A stretch of DNA of 64,000 bases, taken from assembly GCF_016093295.1 (NCBI RefSeq), contig NZ_JAEDAL010000004.1, positions 186,001-250,000 of the forward strand. The letters are read 5' to 3'. The notes under the pieces were generated by a model that did not search any database, was not told the DNA's origin, and saw only the letters and a list, made by a program, of their open reading frames with translations. The position numbers and the translations under genes were made by a program. This document shows positions 18,938-30,113 of the stretch, piece after piece (within the stretch, counting starts at the first letter, position 1; the number at the start of each line of letters is the position of its first letter). Source of the DNA: Inhella gelatinilytica. Its GTDB lineage: Bacteria; Pseudomonadota; Gammaproteobacteria; Burkholderiales; Burkholderiaceae_C.

Positions 18938-21826
18938 ATGAAACGCATGCTGATTAACGCGACGCAGCCCGAAGAGCGTCGCTTGGCCGTTGTGGATGGC
19001 CAAAAGCTGATCGACTTTGAAACCGAAATCGAAGGTCGAGAGCAGCGCAAGGGCAACATCTACAAAGCCGTCGTCACCCGGGTCGAGCCGTCCTTGGAAG
19101 CGTGCTTCGTCGATTACGGCGAAGAGCGGCACGGTTTCTTGCCCTTCAAGGAAATTGCGCGCTCCTACTTCAAGGAGGGGGTCGATGTGCGCAGCGCGCG
19201 CATCAACGACGTCATCAAAGAAGGTCAAGAGCTCCTGGTTCAGGTTGAAAAGGAAGAACGTGGGAACAAGGGCGCAGCCCTGACCACCTTCATCTCGCTC
19301 GCCGGTCGCTATGTGGTCTTGATGCCCAACAATCCGCGCGGCGGTGGCGTGAGCCGCCGCATCGAGGGTGAGGACCGCGAAGAGCTCAAGGAAAACCTGG
19401 AGAGCCTGGACTACCCCAAGGGCATGAGCCTGATCGCCCGCACCGCCGGCATCGGCCGCTCGGCCGCCGAGTTGCAGTGGGATCTGAACTACCTGCTCAA
19501 ACTCTGGAGTGCCATTGACGACGCGGCCAAGGGTGGCAAGGGTGCCTTTCTGATTTACCAGGAAAGCAGCCTGGTTATTCGGGCCATTCGCGATTACTTC
19601 CACGCGGATGTGGGCGAGATCCTGATCGACACCGACGACATCTACGAGCAGGCCAAGCAGTTCATGGCCCACGTGATGCCGGACACCGCCAACCGCGTCA
19701 AACGCTACCGCGACGACGCGCCGCTGTTCAGCCGCTTCCAGATCGAACACCAGATCGAAACGGCGTTCAGCCGCACGGTGACCTTGCCCAGCGGCGGCGC
19801 CATCGTGATCGACCACACCGAAGCCTTGGTTTCGGTGGACGTGAACTCGGCCCGCGCCACGCGCGGCTCGGACATCGAGGAAACCGCGACCCGCACCAAC
19901 CTCGAAGCGGCCGACGAAATCGCCCGTCAGTGCCGCCTGCGCGACTTGGGCGGCCTGATCGTGGTCGACTTCATCGACATGGAGGAAGGCAAGAACCGCC
20001 GCGAGGTCGAGACCCGTCTGCGCGACGCCCTGCGCCACGACCGTGCCCGCGTGCAGTTCAGCTCCATCAGCAAATTCGGCCTGCTGGAACTGAGCCGGCA
20101 GCGCCTGCGCCCGGCACTCAGCGAGGGCAGCCACATCACCTGCCCGCGCTGCAATGGCACGGGCCACATCCGTGACACGGAAAGCTCGGCCCTGCAGATC
20201 CTGCGCATGGTTCAGGAAGAGTCCATGAAGGACAACACCGCCGCAGTGCACGTTCAGGTGCCAGTGGAGGTGACCAGCTTCCTCTTGAACGAGAAGCGCG
20301 CAGAGATCACGAAGATCGAGTTGAAGCAGCGCGTCAACGTGCTGTTGATCCCCAACCCGCATCTGGAAACCCCGAACTACAAGCTGGAGCGCCTGCGCCA
20401 TGACGACCCCCGTCTGGACGCCTTCAAGGCCAGCTACACCATGATCGAGGAGCCCAGCGATGAGGTGGGCATCACCCGTCGTGAGAAGGCCAAGCCTCGC
20501 CAGGAGCCGCTGATCAAAGGGGTTTTGCCCGATCAGCCCGCGCCACTGGCGCCACCGCCCGCTCCGGCGCCCGTGCCCGCGCCAGCCGCCGCCCCGAAAG
20601 CCGCCTCCGGCGGCTTCTTGGGCTGGCTCAAGAGTCTGTTCAGCAGCACCCCGGAACCCACGCCGGCGGTGACGCCCGCTCCTTCCCAGGAGAAGGGCAA
20701 AGAGGAGCGCCGTGCAGGACGTGGCGACCGGGGTCGCCGCAGCGATCGCGGTGACCGGACGGAACGCGGTGAGCGCGCCGACAAGCGCGAGAAGGGCGAG
20801 CGGGGAGACCGCAGTGATCGGGGGGACCGCGGCGAACGCAACCGCGGCGAGGCCAAGCCCACCGAATCGAAACGGGACACCCGCGAAAGCCGCGAGGCGC
20901 GCACCGAGGAGCGCCAAGAAGCGCGCCCGGAGGGGCGCGGTGACGGTCAGCGCCGCCGTCGTGACCGCGGCGAGCGGCGTGAACACAGCGAAGCCCAGGT
21001 GGCCGAGGCCAGTCAACACCTCGCCACGGCCCATCCCAGCGCGGCCGTGCCGACCGTACAAGAACTGCACGAGGCCCCGCCCGCCTACGTGGACAGCCAG
21101 GCGCCGGATCAAGACGAGCGCATCGAACCGCTGCACGGCGAACCGACCTCGTCCAACCTGGCCGATGAGCGCAAAGGCCGCCGCCGCCGCCGGGGTGGCC
21201 GGGGTCGAAGCGACGGGGTCGCGCCCGAAACCACCGAAGCGCCGACCGATTTCGCAGATACCGAACCGGACCGTCTTGCGCCCTCTCCAGCCGTGATCGC
21301 TGCGGACGCCACCCTTGGGCGCGTGGAAGCGGATGAAACGCCGAACGATGATCTCGCCGAAGGTCACCAGTCAGAAGAGGGTCAGCGTCGCCGCCGTCGT
21401 CGCCGGGGTCGCAACGAACCGGTCGAGGCCACTGAGGCCCCGCAACAACTTGAACTGGAAGCGTCCTCGGGCGCGCCCGTTACGCTGGAGAGCGAACCGC
21501 AGGCCGAGCCGCCTCAAGCGGTGGAATCCATCGTCACGGAAACGATGGAGTCCGCACCACCGGCCGCAGAAGCCGCTGCGCCGGCCGCCGCAGCTTATGT
21601 GTTGCCCACCGAAGCGCTACAGCAGTTGGCCGCTGAGGCCGGACTGACCTGGGTTGGATCGGATGCCGACAAGGTCGCAGCCGCGCAAGCGGCCATCGCA
21701 GCCGAGCCCAAGCCGCAGCGCGTTCCCCGCGAACGTCCTCCTGCGGTCGTGGTCGACGCAGGCCCCCTGGTCTTGGTCGAAACCCGCAAGGATCTGAATC
21801 AGGTTCGTCTGCCGTTCGACGCTTAA
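18938..21826 (+). CDS. rne: Ribonuclease E
   Basis: A 962-residue endoribonuclease that starts mRNA decay and processes rRNA and tRNA. The catalytic half has the S1 domain ([20 protein letters not shown]), the magnesium-binding aspartates in [12 protein letters not shown] near 301 and [12 protein letters not shown] near 345, and the Zn-link CPRCNGTGH near 402. The C-terminal half is disordered. It has an amphipathic membrane-targeting segment ([13 protein letters not shown], about 555-567), an Arg/Gly/Asp/Glu-rich RNA-binding stretch (about 585-690) and a conserved end ([17 protein letters not shown]) probably used for degradosome partners. The start was set at 18938 by the GGAGAGAG site and MKRMLIN. 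Confidence 0.97.
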   Translation: MKRMLINATQPEERRLAVVDGQKLIDFETEIEGREQRKGNIYKAVVTRVEPSLEACFVDYGEERHGFLPFKEIARSYFKEGVDVRSARINDVIKEGQELLVQVEKEERGNKGAALTTFISLAGRYVVLMPNNPRGGGVSRRIEGEDREELKENLESLDYPKGMSLIARTAGIGRSAAELQWDLNYLLKLWSAIDDAAKGGKGAFLIYQESSLVIRAIRDYFHADVGEILIDTDDIYEQAKQFMAHVMPDTANRVKRYRDDAPLFSRFQIEHQIETAFSRTVTLPSGGAIVIDHTEALVSVDVNSARATRGSDIEETATRTNLEAADEIARQCRLRDLGGLIVVDFIDMEEGKNRREVETRLRDALRHDRARVQFSSISKFGLLELSRQRLRPALSEGSHITCPRCNGTGHIRDTESSALQILRMVQEESMKDNTAAVHVQVPVEVTSFLLNEKRAEITKIELKQRVNVLLIPNPHLETPNYKLERLRHDDPRLDAFKASYTMIEEPSDEVGITRREKAKPRQEPLIKGVLPDQPAPLAPPPAPAPVPAPAAAPKAASGGFLGWLKSLFSSTPEPTPAVTPAPSQEKGKEERRAGRGDRGRRSDRGDRTERGERADKREKGERGDRSDRGDRGERNRGEAKPTESKRDTRESREARTEERQEARPEGRGDGQRRRRDRGERREHSEAQVAEASQHLATAHPSAAVPTVQELHEAPPAYVDSQAPDQDERIEPLHGEPTSSNLADERKGRRRRRGGRGRSDGVAPETTEAPTDFADTEPDRLAPSPAVIAADATLGRVEADETPNDDLAEGHQSEEGQRRRRRRRGRNEPVEATEAPQQLELEASSGAPVTLESEPQAEPPQAVESIVTETMESAPPAAEAAAPAAAAYVLPTEALQQLAAEAGLTWVGSDADKVAAAQAAIAAEPKPQRVPRERPPAVVVDAGPLVLVETRKDLNQVRLPFDA

Positions 21827-21840
21827 TCGTCGAAGCCCGG

Positions 21841-21879
21841 AAAAAAGCCGCCGGCCCTGACGGGCACGGCGGCTTTTTT
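21841..21879. terminator. Bidirectional rho-independent terminator between rne and pdxJ
   Basis: AAAAAAGCCGCCG pairs perfectly with CGGCGGCTTTTTT, and GCCC/GGGC extends the stem towards a TGA loop. Both strands end in six T. It sits 14 bp after rne and 10 bp after pdxJ, which converge on it. Confidence 0.95.
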
Positions 21880-21889
21880 ATTGAGCGAG

Positions 21890-22666
21890 TCAGCGGACCG
21901 CGCGAGCAATGCAGCGCAGGTACTCCCGAACGGTTTCGGCATACCCCAGTTCCAGCGCATCGGCAATCAGCGCGTGTCCAATCGACACCTCTTGAACCCC
22001 CGGCACCGCCCGCAGGAAATCCGTCAAGTTGGTCCGGTTCAGGTCATGCCCCGCGTTGACACCCAACCCTGCGGCCAATGCCGCTTGGGCGGCCATCTTG
22101 TAGCGCTGCAGTTGCGCTGCCTGTTCTGGACCGCCATGTGCCGCCGCGTAGGGCTCGGTATACAACTCGACCCGATCGGCACCCAAACGCGCGGCTTCAA
22201 GCATCGCGTCCGGATTGGGATCCATGAAGAGGCTCACTCTCACACCAAGTTGCCGACATTCGGCCACCAAGGGCGCCAGACGGCCGGCGTCCGCGGGAAG
22301 GGTCCAACCATGATCCGATGTGAATTGGTCCTCGCTATCCGGCACAAACGTAGCCTGATGCGGCCTCAAGGCCCGGACCAAGTTCATCAGGTTCTGCGTC
22401 GGGTTGCCTTCAATGTTGAATTCCGCCTGCGGCCACTGGGCCATCAAGGTGGCCAGTTCGTGGACATCCGACTCCCGAATGTGCCGGGCATCCGGCCGGG
22501 GATGCACGGTGATGCCCTGCGCCCCGGCCTCCAGACACAGTGCAGCCGCCCGCGTGACACTGGGAATGCCCAGGTGGCGCGTATTGCGCAGCAGCGCAAC
22601 TTTGTTGACGTTCACCGACAGCGCGCACAGGGGGCTCGCGTCTGCACCATTCAGTAAGGGGTTCAT
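21890..22666 (-). CDS. pdxJ: Pyridoxine 5'-phosphate synthase
   Basis: A 258-residue TIM-barrel enzyme that joins 1-deoxyxylulose-5-phosphate and 3-amino-2-oxopropyl phosphate to make pyridoxine 5'-phosphate (vitamin B6). Typical blocks are LSVNVNKVALLRNTR, GITVHPRPDARHI, FNIEGNPT, SDHGWTLP, VSLFMDPNPD, RVELYTEPYA, VNAGHDLN and EVSIGHALIADAL. The ATG overlaps the recO stop by four bases. It is the last gene of the block; acpS, which often follows pdxJ, is not present, and a strong terminator comes next. Confidence 0.97.
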   Translation of the reverse strand: MNPLLNGADASPLCALSVNVNKVALLRNTRHLGIPSVTRAAALCLEAGAQGITVHPRPDARHIRESDVHELATLMAQWPQAEFNIEGNPTQNLMNLVRALRPHQATFVPDSEDQFTSDHGWTLPADAGRLAPLVAECRQLGVRVSLFMDPNPDAMLEAARLGADRVELYTEPYAAAHGGPEQAAQLQRYKMAAQAALAAGLGVNAGHDLNRTNLTDFLRAVPGVQEVSIGHALIADALELGYAETVREYLRCIARAVR

Positions 22667-23436
22667 GGGCGGTTTTCCAGAAGATCGTGGGCCTGATGGA
22701 GCACGAAGCGGCTGCGCAGCGCCTGATGCCCCAGATGGTAGTGGAGGACCTCCCGCAAGAGCGCTTTCAGCGTGCTCCGCTTCGGCAGCGTCAGCACCGC
22801 TTCCACCAATGGGTGGAGTCCTCCAGGCAGGGCGTGGGCCATGGCCACCCAGTTCGCGCCGGCCAAGCTGCCGCGCGTCCCCTCCCCTGCGACCAGGCCG
22901 ATTTCGGGGGTCAGGGTGTAACGGCCAGCAGCGTGAAGCGGTTCGAGGTGGACGCTGTCTCGGGTCAAATCGGGCAACCACCCCAGGGCCTGAAGCAATC
23001 GCAATTCGAAGGCCCGAAGCCAAGCATCGGGCGAGTCGCTGGTCTCCGTTGGCAATGCCAAGCCTGCGATCGCTGCGGCGTAGGGCTCAAACACCTCGGG
23101 ATGGGGTTCGCCGCGCGGCAATAGGCGCAACAGCAGCTCATTGAGGTAGTACGCCGCCAACAACCCGTCCCCTTGGGGCATGGGATGGCCGGCCGCCCAC
23201 TCCGCGCTTCTGAGCGTGTGGATGTCCATCAGCTCAGGGCCTTTGGGCTTGGTGAGGTGCAGGTGCACGCGCTGCATGGGCAACAACACCGCCCGAAGCT
23301 GGGAGGTCGGACGTTTGGCGCCTTTGGCCACAACACTGATCCGGCCTTGTTCGCGCGTAAAAACATCCAGAACCAGACTGGACTCACTCCAGTCGTACCG
23401 GTGCAGCACGTAGGCCGTCAGGCCACCCGATTTCAC
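22663..23436 (-). CDS. recO: DNA repair protein RecO
   Basis: A 257-residue protein that loads RecA with RecR in the RecF pathway. The N-terminal OB-fold region has YVLHRYDWSESSLVLDVFTR and GRISVVAKGAKRPTSQLRAVL. The remainder is helical, with YYLNELLLRLLPRGEPHPEV, which is typical of RecO. The four-cysteine zinc site of some RecO proteins is absent. It lies 12 bp downstream of era, in the usual rnc-era-recO-pdxJ order. Confidence 0.93.
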   Translation of the reverse strand: MKSGGLTAYVLHRYDWSESSLVLDVFTREQGRISVVAKGAKRPTSQLRAVLLPMQRVHLHLTKPKGPELMDIHTLRSAEWAAGHPMPQGDGLLAAYYLNELLLRLLPRGEPHPEVFEPYAAAIAGLALPTETSDSPDAWLRAFELRLLQALGWLPDLTRDSVHLEPLHAAGRYTLTPEIGLVAGEGTRGSLAGANWVAMAHALPGGLHPLVEAVLTLPKRSTLKALLREVLHYHLGHQALRSRFVLHQAHDLLENRP

Positions 23437-23448
23437 CTCAGTCGCGTC

Positions 23449-24420
23449 TTACTCGTAGCCATAGGAGCGCAGGTGCTCCTCGCTGTCAGCCCAGCCCGAG
23501 CGCACTTTGACAAAAAGCTCCAAGAACACGCGTGACTCGGTCAGCCGCTCTAGTTCCTGGCGAGCTTCAGTCCCAATGCGCTTGAGACGCTCGCCGCCCT
23601 GGCCAATCACCATGCCTTTGTGGGCTTCGCGTTCCACCACGATCGTCGCTGCAATCCGGCGGCGCGCCGCACCGGGCGCTGCCGGCAGGGCCGGAAGCCC
23701 TGGGGCCAGCGGCTTGCTGTCAGCGACCGGATCCGGAGCCTCTTCTTCCCACCGATCAATGACCACCGTGCAGCTGTAGGGCAACTCGTCGCCCGTCAGG
23801 CGAAACAGTTTCTCACGGATCAACTCTGAGGCCAGAAATCGCTCGCTGCGATCCGTCAGCGCATCCTCTTCAAAAAACCACGGCTGCTCCGGCAAATAGG
23901 GCGAAAGGATGTCGTAGAGCCGGTCCACGTCCGCGGCCTTGCGCGCACTCAACGGCACAAATTCGGCAAAGGCGTGGCGCTCCTGCATGTCTTTGAGCCA
24001 CGGCAGCAGATCGGCCCTGCGGTGGACGGCGTCCAATTTGTTCGCCACCAACACGGCGGGTTTACCGGGCGGAAGCAGCGACAGAACTTTGGCGTCATCC
24101 AAGCCAAATCGCCCAGCCTCGACGACGAGCAGAACCAAATCCACGTCCGCCAACGCGCCCGTCACCGTGCGATTCAAGTTTCGATTCAGCGCATTGCCGT
24201 GGCGCGTCTGGAACCCGGGCGTGTCGACAAAGACAAACTGGGTCTCGCCACGGGTACGCACCCCAGTGATGCGATGCCGCGTGGTTTGCGCTTTCTTAGA
24301 CGTGATCGACACCTTTTGTCCCACCAGGGCATTGAGCAAGGTGGACTTGCCGACGTTCGGTCGCCCGACAATGGCGATGAGCCCACAGCGAGGATTCACA
24401 GGGGTCTGCACGTCGTTCAT
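23449..24420 (-). CDS. era: GTPase Era
   Basis: A 323-residue GTPase that binds 16S rRNA and assists 30S subunit maturation. G1 is [15 protein letters not shown]2 lies in [16 protein letters not shown]3 is [10 protein letters not shown] and G4 is NKLDAV. The C-terminal KH domain has [20 protein letters not shown]. Between the G domain and the KH domain is a Pro/Ala-rich insertion of about 20-25 residues (around [20 protein letters not shown]) not found in E. coli Era. The start codon overlaps the rnc stop by four bases. Confidence 0.97.
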   Translation of the reverse strand: MNDVQTPVNPRCGLIAIVGRPNVGKSTLLNALVGQKVSITSKKAQTTRHRITGVRTRGETQFVFVDTPGFQTRHGNALNRNLNRTVTGALADVDLVLLVVEAGRFGLDDAKVLSLLPPGKPAVLVANKLDAVHRRADLLPWLKDMQERHAFAEFVPLSARKAADVDRLYDILSPYLPEQPWFFEEDALTDRSERFLASELIREKLFRLTGDELPYSCTVVIDRWEEEAPDPVADSKPLAPGLPALPAAPGAARRRIAATIVVEREAHKGMVIGQGGERLKRIGTEARQELERLTESRVFLELFVKVRSGWADSEEHLRSYGYE

Positions 24421-25112
24421 GGGGTGTCCTTCGATTGACTGGGCGTTTGGCCTTGGAGTTGGTTCAAGAGTGCCTGCGCTGCCTGTTGTTCAGCCGCTCG
24501 CCGAGAGGTGCCCTTTCCTCGACTCTGCAAGGACAAGACCGAAATGGCGCATTCCACTTCAAAGACCTGCTGGTGCGATTTACCCTGGGCCGAAACGATG
24601 CGATAGGCCGGAATCGGGTGCTTGCGAGCTTGCAGCCATTCCTGCAACGCCGTCTTGGCGTCCTTGGCCCACCGGGTCGCACTCGCATCCTCAAGCAGCG
24701 CGGGGCCGAACAATCGCAAAACCAGCGCTTGGGCGGCATCAAATCCGCCATCCAAATGGACCGCGCCGATCACCGCCTCCAGGGCGTCCGCCAAGATGGC
24801 CGGGCGTTGGGCGCCGCCGCCTCGTGCTTCGCCCTCGCTCACGCGCAGGTGCTGCGGCAGGTTTAAGGCCCGTGCAACCGTCTGCAGGCTTTCTTCTCGC
24901 ACCAAATGGGCGCGCATTCTGGACAGGGCGCCTTCATCCATTTGCTGGCGGCTGGCATACAAGTGCTGCGTAATGGCCAGCCCCAGGACCGCGTCGCCCA
25001 GGAACTCCAGTCGCTCGTTGTGCTGTGCACTGAAGCTGCGATGGGTGAGCGCTCGCTGCAGCAGGCCAACGTCACGAAACGAATACCCAAGCGCCGCTTG
25101 CAACTCCCTCAC
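24417..25112 (-). CDS. rnc: Ribonuclease III
   Basis: A 231-residue double-strand-specific ribonuclease that cuts rRNA precursors and some mRNAs. The catalytic signature [20 protein letters not shown] lies near residues 33-52, and a second acidic block ([17 protein letters not shown]) near 105. A double-stranded RNA-binding domain fills the C-terminus (about 150-222). The start codon is GTG and overlaps the stop of the DUF4845 gene (GTGA), so translation is probably coupled. Confidence 0.97.
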   Translation of the reverse strand: MRELQAALGYSFRDVGLLQRALTHRSFSAQHNERLEFLGDAVLGLAITQHLYASRQQMDEGALSRMRAHLVREESLQTVARALNLPQHLRVSEGEARGGGAQRPAILADALEAVIGAVHLDGGFDAAQALVLRLFGPALLEDASATRWAKDAKTALQEWLQARKHPIPAYRIVSAQGKSHQQVFEVECAISVLSLQSRGKGTSRRAAEQQAAQALLNQLQGQTPSQSKDTP

Positions 25113-25465
25113 TCAGACTGCCCTTGATACTTCATGAGCAAGTAGACCGGTCCGCCGAGTTCGATCTCGCGCTGGAACGCGAAACTGATATGGACTTTGT
25201 CTCCATCCTTGGAGACATCCAATTCACTGGAATTCAATTGAATCGAGTACTCGACTGCCTTGATTCGATCAAATTCGGCACGCGCCGCCGCCACGGTCGG
25301 CGGGTTGTTTCGTGCAATGGTCGTCACGGCCTTCTTCGTGGCTTGGTACTCCAAAAGTGTGGGGGTCACCTTGGCGCCAACAATAAAGAAAAAAGCAACG
25401 ATGACCCCCACCGTCAACATGCCGATCAAGGAAAGGCCGCGCTGGGCCCGGGCTGAATTCCGCAT
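25109..25465 (-). CDS. DUF4845 membrane protein
   Basis: A 118-residue protein of the DUF4845 family. It has a short basic N-terminus with a pilin-like look (RAQRGLSLIGMLTVGVIVAF), one membrane helix and a periplasmic domain. The family regularly lies between lepB and rnc in beta- and gammaproteobacteria. Its function is unknown. Here it begins 37 bp after lepB and overlaps rnc. Confidence 0.88.
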   Translation of the reverse strand: MRNSARAQRGLSLIGMLTVGVIVAFFFIVGAKVTPTLLEYQATKKAVTTIARNNPPTVAAARAEFDRIKAVEYSIQLNSSELDVSKDGDKVHISFAFQREIELGGPVYLLMKYQGQSE

Positions 25466-25502
25466 CGCCTGACTCCGAATGTCCGAGATCTAGAAGCGTA
25501 TC

Positions 25503-26510
25503 TCAGTCGAATCCGCCAATCCGCTTGGGATCGCCCAAATTCATCCAGATGAACACGGCCTTGCCCACAATATTGGCGTCAGGCACAAAACCCCAGAAGC
25601 GGCTGTCGCGTGAATTGTCCCGGTTGTCACCCAGCATGAAGTAGTGCCCCGCCGGCACGGTGCACGTCACGCCATCCAACCCGTATTGGCAATTTTCTGC
25701 GTGAGGGAACGGGCCGTTCGCCGTGTCCATGCGGAAATGCAGCGGCAAACTGCGATTCACGAGCATGTCATGGGGGCGCTCGCCCAGAGACTCACGGTAA
25801 CGAGGGCGCTCTCGCAGGCTGTCCTGGTCGAAATAGGGCCCCAACGCGTCGGTCTTGACTTCTTGACCGTTGATGCTCAGGGTCTGGTTGCGCCAGCTCA
25901 CCACGTCGCCCGGCAGTCCGACCACCCGCTTGATGTAGTCCATGCGCGGGTCTTCCGGGAAGCGAAACACCATCACATCCCCACGCCGGACCGGTTGGTT
26001 GTCCCAAATCTTCTTGTTGATGACGGGCAGGCGCACCCCGTAGTGAAACTTGTTCACCAAGATCAAGTCCCCCACCAAAAGCGTGGGCACCATGGAGCCC
26101 GAGGGGATGCGAAAGGGCTCAAATAAGAAAGAACGCAGCCCAAACACCAGGACGATGACCGGAAACAAGCCTGCCGTCCAATCCAGCCACCAGGGTTGGC
26201 GCAGCACCGCCCTGCGCGCGCCTTCGATGTCCGCGTGGTCGACCTTGATTCCTTCGGCCGACAGCTTGGCGCGCCGCTGAGCGTCCTGTTCGACCAGGGC
26301 GCGGGCCGCGGCTTCTCGCCGGGGCAAGAAATACCAGCGCTCGGCGATCCAATAGAAGAACGTCACCACCGACATCAGGAAGAGCAGCAGCGCAAAATTT
26401 CCCGTCCATTTGTCCAGGTACCAGCCCCCCAAGTAGACGACCAGAACCGCGTACAAAAATGCGGTCAACGCGCTGAGTTGAGGGTGATCTTCGTTGAGCT
26501 CGCTGTTCAT
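25503..26510 (-). CDS. lepB: Signal peptidase I
   Basis: A 335-residue inner-membrane protease that removes Sec and Tat signal peptides. Hydrophobic segments near residues 10-32, 36-55 and 112-130 precede the catalytic domain. The nucleophile serine is in [14 protein letters not shown] and the general-base lysine in [29 protein letters not shown] completes the S26 signature. The start overlaps the lepA stop by four bases. Confidence 0.97.
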   Translation of the reverse strand: MNSELNEDHPQLSALTAFLYAVLVVYLGGWYLDKWTGNFALLLFLMSVVTFFYWIAERWYFLPRREAAARALVEQDAQRRAKLSAEGIKVDHADIEGARRAVLRQPWWLDWTAGLFPVIVLVFGLRSFLFEPFRIPSGSMVPTLLVGDLILVNKFHYGVRLPVINKKIWDNQPVRRGDVMVFRFPEDPRMDYIKRVVGLPGDVVSWRNQTLSINGQEVKTDALGPYFDQDSLRERPRYRESLGERPHDMLVNRSLPLHFRMDTANGPFPHAENCQYGLDGVTCTVPAGHYFMLGDNRDNSRDSRFWGFVPDANIVGKAVFIWMNLGDPKRIGGFD

Positions 26511-28315
26511 TCTTCGACCTGCAGAATGGCTAGGAAGGCCTCTTGCGGCACTTCCACAGAGCCGATTTGCTTCATGCGCTTCTTACCCGCTTTCTGCTTT
26601 TCCAGCAGCTTGCGCTTGCGGGTGATGTCGCCGCCATAACACTTAGCCAGCACGTTCTTGCGCAATGCTTTGATGTCCTCGCGGGCGATGATCTTCACCC
26701 CGATGGCCGCTTGAATCGAGACGTCATACATCTGACGCGGAATGATTTCGCGCATCTTCGCGGCCACCTGACGCCCGCGGAACTGGCTCTGGCTGCGGTG
26801 CACGATGATGGCCAGCGCGTCGATCCGGTCGCCGTTGATCAGCATGTCGACCTTCACGACGTCTGAGGCCCGGTATTCCTTGAACTCGTAGTCCATCGAG
26901 GCATAGCCCCGGCTGACAGACTTCAGTTTGTCAAAGAAGTCGAGCACGATTTCCGCGAGGGGCATCTCGTACGTCAGGTGGACCTGGCGGCCGTGATAGC
27001 TCATCTGCACCTGCACGCCCCGCTTCTGATTGGCCAGGGTCATGACGGCGCCCACGTACTCCTGGGGCTGGTACAGGTGCACCGTCACGATGGGCTCCCG
27101 AATCTCGGCGATTTTGCCGGGCTCGGGCATCTTGCTGGGGTTCTCGACTTCAATGACTTCGCCATCGCCCAGCACCACTTCGTACACAACCGACGGTGCG
27201 GTGGTGATGAGGTCCTGGTCAAACTCACGCTCCAGGCGCTCCTGCACGATCTCCATGTGCAGCAAGCCCAAGAACCCGCAGCGGAAACCAAAACCCAGCG
27301 CTTGCGACACCTCGGGTTCGAACCGCAGGGAGGAGTCATTCAAGTGCAACTTTTCCAGGGCGTCACGAAGCTGGTCGTATTCACTCGCTTCGGTCGGGTA
27401 CAGCCCGGCAAAGACCTGGGGCTGGATTTCCTTGAACCCTGGCAGGGCCTCGGTGGCCGGACCGAGGTTGTTGGGCAACTTCTTTTCCAGCGTGATAGTG
27501 TCACCCACCTTGGCGGCGGCCAGTTCCTTGATGCCCGCAATCACGAAACCGACCTCGCCGGCGTTCAGTTGATCGCGTTTCTCGCTCTTGGGCGTGAAGA
27601 CTCCCAACTGGTCCACGGGATAGACCGCGTTGGTGGCCATCATACGGATGCGTTCATCTCGCTTTAGCGTACCGTCCACCACACGGACCAACATCACGAC
27701 GCCCACATAGTTATCGAACCAGGAGTCAATGATCATGGCGCGCAGCGGTGCCTCCAGGACCCCTTTGGGGGGCGGCATTTTGGCGATGACCGCTTCCAGG
27801 ATGTCGTCGATGCCCATGCCCGACTTGGCCGAGCACGGAATGGCATCGGTGGCATCAATACCGATCACATCTTCGATCTCGGCTTTGGCGTTGTCCGGGT
27901 CCGCTTGCGGCAGGTCCATCTTGTTCAACACCGGAACCACTTCCACGCCCAGATCCAAAGCGGTGTAGCAGTTGGCAACGGTCTGCGCTTCAACGCCTTG
28001 GCTCGCATCCACGACCAGCAAGGCCCCTTCGCAGGCACTGAGACTGCGGCTCACCTCGTAGCTGAAGTCAACATGCCCGGGGGTATCGATCAGGTTCAGG
28101 TTGTAGACCTTCCCATCTCGCGCCTTGTAGTGAAGCGCCGCCGTTTGAGCCTTGATGGTGATGCCGCGCTCGCGCTCAATGTCCATCGAATCCAGGACTT
28201 GGGCCTCCATTTCGCGGTCAGCCAAACCCCCGCAACGCTGGATGAGTCGGTCGGCCAGGGTGCTCTTCCCGTGGTCGATGTGGGCAATGATGGAAAAGTT
28301 TCGGATGTGGTCCAT
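26507..28315 (-). CDS. lepA: Elongation factor 4
   Basis: A 602-residue translational GTPase that acts on stalled or pre-translocation ribosomes and in initiation. G motifs are [41 protein letters not shown] and SAKSG. Later domains include [15 protein letters not shown] and the C-terminal [20 protein letters not shown], diagnostic of LepA. The ATG at 28315 fits the conserved [12 protein letters not shown] start; a longer frame to 28399 is not supported. The usual lepA-lepB order is kept. Confidence 0.98.
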   Translation of the reverse strand: MDHIRNFSIIAHIDHGKSTLADRLIQRCGGLADREMEAQVLDSMDIERERGITIKAQTAALHYKARDGKVYNLNLIDTPGHVDFSYEVSRSLSACEGALLVVDASQGVEAQTVANCYTALDLGVEVVPVLNKMDLPQADPDNAKAEIEDVIGIDATDAIPCSAKSGMGIDDILEAVIAKMPPPKGVLEAPLRAMIIDSWFDNYVGVVMLVRVVDGTLKRDERIRMMATNAVYPVDQLGVFTPKSEKRDQLNAGEVGFVIAGIKELAAAKVGDTITLEKKLPNNLGPATEALPGFKEIQPQVFAGLYPTEASEYDQLRDALEKLHLNDSSLRFEPEVSQALGFGFRCGFLGLLHMEIVQERLEREFDQDLITTAPSVVYEVVLGDGEVIEVENPSKMPEPGKIAEIREPIVTVHLYQPQEYVGAVMTLANQKRGVQVQMSYHGRQVHLTYEMPLAEIVLDFFDKLKSVSRGYASMDYEFKEYRASDVVKVDMLINGDRIDALAIIVHRSQSQFRGRQVAAKMREIIPRQMYDVSIQAAIGVKIIAREDIKALRKNVLAKCYGGDITRKRKLLEKQKAGKKRMKQIGSVEVPQEAFLAILQVEE

Positions 28316-28413
28316 GGGGTCTCGGTGCCACGCCTCGGTGGGGTTGCTCGGTGCACACAGGCGCAGAGCGCCCCAGCACCGTATCCCGCACGAACACAAG
28401 CCGTGCCGAAGCT

Positions 28414-28446
28414 AAAAAAAAGGCACGTCCAAGGGGCAGACGCGCC
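28414..28446 (-). terminator. Rho-independent terminator downstream of degP
   Basis: On the minus strand GGCGCGTC pairs with GACGTGCC (one G-U pair) around a nine-base loop, followed by eight T. It lies about 155 bp after the degP stop and 100 bp before lepA. The 284-bp degP-lepA gap otherwise has no supported gene. Confidence 0.8.
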
Positions 28447-28599
28447 TTCCAACAAAACGTATGGCAACTGCTTGTTGGGGGACTGATTGTAGCCAAAGCC
28501 CTCGAATTCACCAGCCCCCGCCGCAAAGGGTCATGACCGTTGCAGGCACCCGACAAGCGATGTTGCCCACAACTTATTCACAGATTCCCCTGGAAAATG

Positions 28600-30012
28600 T
28601 CACTTTCCCGGCCGAATCAAGACAAAGCTAGTCACGTCGCCGCGCCGAACCACCAAACTTAGCACTTTGTTCCGGTCGGCCTTGGAGACCAAACTCTGGA
28701 ATTGCTTCACGCTGCTGATTTCGGTGTTTTCGACGGACAGAATGACATCCCCCTCACGCAAACCCGCGCGCGCAGCCGGCCCTTCGGCCCCGTCAATTCG
28801 AATGCCGCCGCGCACCCGCAACTCCTTGCGTTGAGACTCCGTCAGGTCCGAAAGAATCAAGCCCAGCCCCCCTGCTGCGCGGGCCGCTTCCGACGCGTCG
28901 GCCTGCCCACGACCGGGACTCTCTTTGAGCTCTGCAACCGTCACCGACAGATCCTTGCTCGCGCCGCGCCGAAACACCTGGAGTTGAGCCTTGCTGCCTG
29001 GACGCGCGGCCCCAACGAGCCGAGGCAAGTCCGTTGAGCGTTCAATGGTTTTGCCATCGAATTTGAGGATGACGTCGCCGCCCTCGACCCCCGCCTTTTC
29101 AGCCGGGCTGCCAGCCTCCACCGAACTCACCCACGCTCCCTGTGGTTTGGCCAATCCCATGGCATCCGCGACCTCTTTGGTGACGGGCCCAATGGCCACA
29201 CCAATCCGCCCCCGCACCACCTTGCCACTGGCCCGCAATTGATCGGCGACGCGCATCGCCTCGTCAATGGGGATGGCAAAGGAAATTCCCATGAAACCAC
29301 CGGACTGGCTGTAGATCTGCGAATTGATGCCCACCACTTCGCCCCGCATATTGAGCAGCGGCCCGCCCGAATTCCCCGGATTGATGGCGACATCGGTTTG
29401 AATGAAAGGCAAAAACTCACCGGTGTCACGCGCCTTGGCGCTGACGATGCCGGCCGTCACCGTGCTTTCAAAGCCAAAGGGCGACCCAATGGCCAAGACC
29501 CACTCGCCCACTTTGAGGCGATTGACGTCGCCCAACCGAACCGAGGGCAAGCCCTGCGCGTCAATCTTGAGCACCGCCACATCGGTGCGACGGTCCAATC
29601 CACTCACCTTTGCCCTGAATTCGCGCTTGTCGGTGAGGGTCACGATGACCTCGTCCGCCCCTTCCACCACATGCGCATTGGTCAACACCACCCCATCGGC
29701 GGCCAAGATGAAACCCGAACCCACCCCACGTCGTTGGGGCGCCTCGTCATCCTCTCCCCGAGGTTGAGGGCGTCGCCCCCCCGGCAGTCCAAACCGACGC
29801 AAAAACTCCTGCATCTGGGGGTCCATCTCCCCGCCGGGCATTCCCCGCACCCGCTCCGAGGTGCGAATGTTCACCACAGCGGGCCCCACGCGCTCCACCA
29901 GCTCCGTGAAATCTGGCAAATTTGGGTTCTGGGCGTGCGCTGCACCTCCTTGAATCAAACTCAGCGCCACCGCCAGAGTGGCCAAGCCCGTTCGTACTGC
30001 AATCGATTTCAT
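28600..30012 (-). CDS. degP: Periplasmic Do-type serine protease (DegP/MucD)
   Basis: A 470-residue trypsin-like periplasmic protease and chaperone. A signal peptide (MKSIAVRTGLATLAVALSLI ... AHA) is followed by the protease domain. The catalytic triad is visible in TNAHVVEGADEV (His, about 111), RRTDVAVLKID (Asp, about 141) and INPGNSGGPLLN (Ser, about 215). Two PDZ domains follow (about 250-340 and 370-465). A Pro/Gly/Arg-rich loop with RRPQPRGEDDEAPQRRG lies in the LA-loop region. In relatives this gene closes the rpoE-rseA-rseB group and answers envelope stress; here those genes are missing and it follows the small gene after fabF. Confidence 0.95.
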   Translation of the reverse strand: MKSIAVRTGLATLAVALSLIQGGAAHAQNPNLPDFTELVERVGPAVVNIRTSERVRGMPGGEMDPQMQEFLRRFGLPGGRRPQPRGEDDEAPQRRGVGSGFILAADGVVLTNAHVVEGADEVIVTLTDKREFRAKVSGLDRRTDVAVLKIDAQGLPSVRLGDVNRLKVGEWVLAIGSPFGFESTVTAGIVSAKARDTGEFLPFIQTDVAINPGNSGGPLLNMRGEVVGINSQIYSQSGGFMGISFAIPIDEAMRVADQLRASGKVVRGRIGVAIGPVTKEVADAMGLAKPQGAWVSSVEAGSPAEKAGVEGGDVILKFDGKTIERSTDLPRLVGAARPGSKAQLQVFRRGASKDLSVTVAELKESPGRGQADASEAARAAGGLGLILSDLTESQRKELRVRGGIRIDGAEGPAARAGLREGDVILSVENTEISSVKQFQSLVSKADRNKVLSLVVRRGDVTSFVLIRPGK

Positions 30013-30113
30013 GGTGCGTTCAGTTCCCCGTTTAAGTCACGCAGGCAGGATGATGCCAAGGCACCGACCTCAACGGCCAGAAGTCACCCCTGCGTTGACA
30101 AAGCTGCCCGCCG

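Noticed and set aside
18833-21367. An 844-residue open frame antisense to rne
   Set aside because: It is the complement of the RNase E frame; GC-rich codons leave the opposite strand open. No ribosome site or protein family resemblance.
28574-28582. TTATTCACA, a match to the DnaA box consensus
   Set aside because: A single copy with no cluster, no AT-rich unwinding region and no dnaA or dnaN nearby. One such match in 64 kb is expected by chance.
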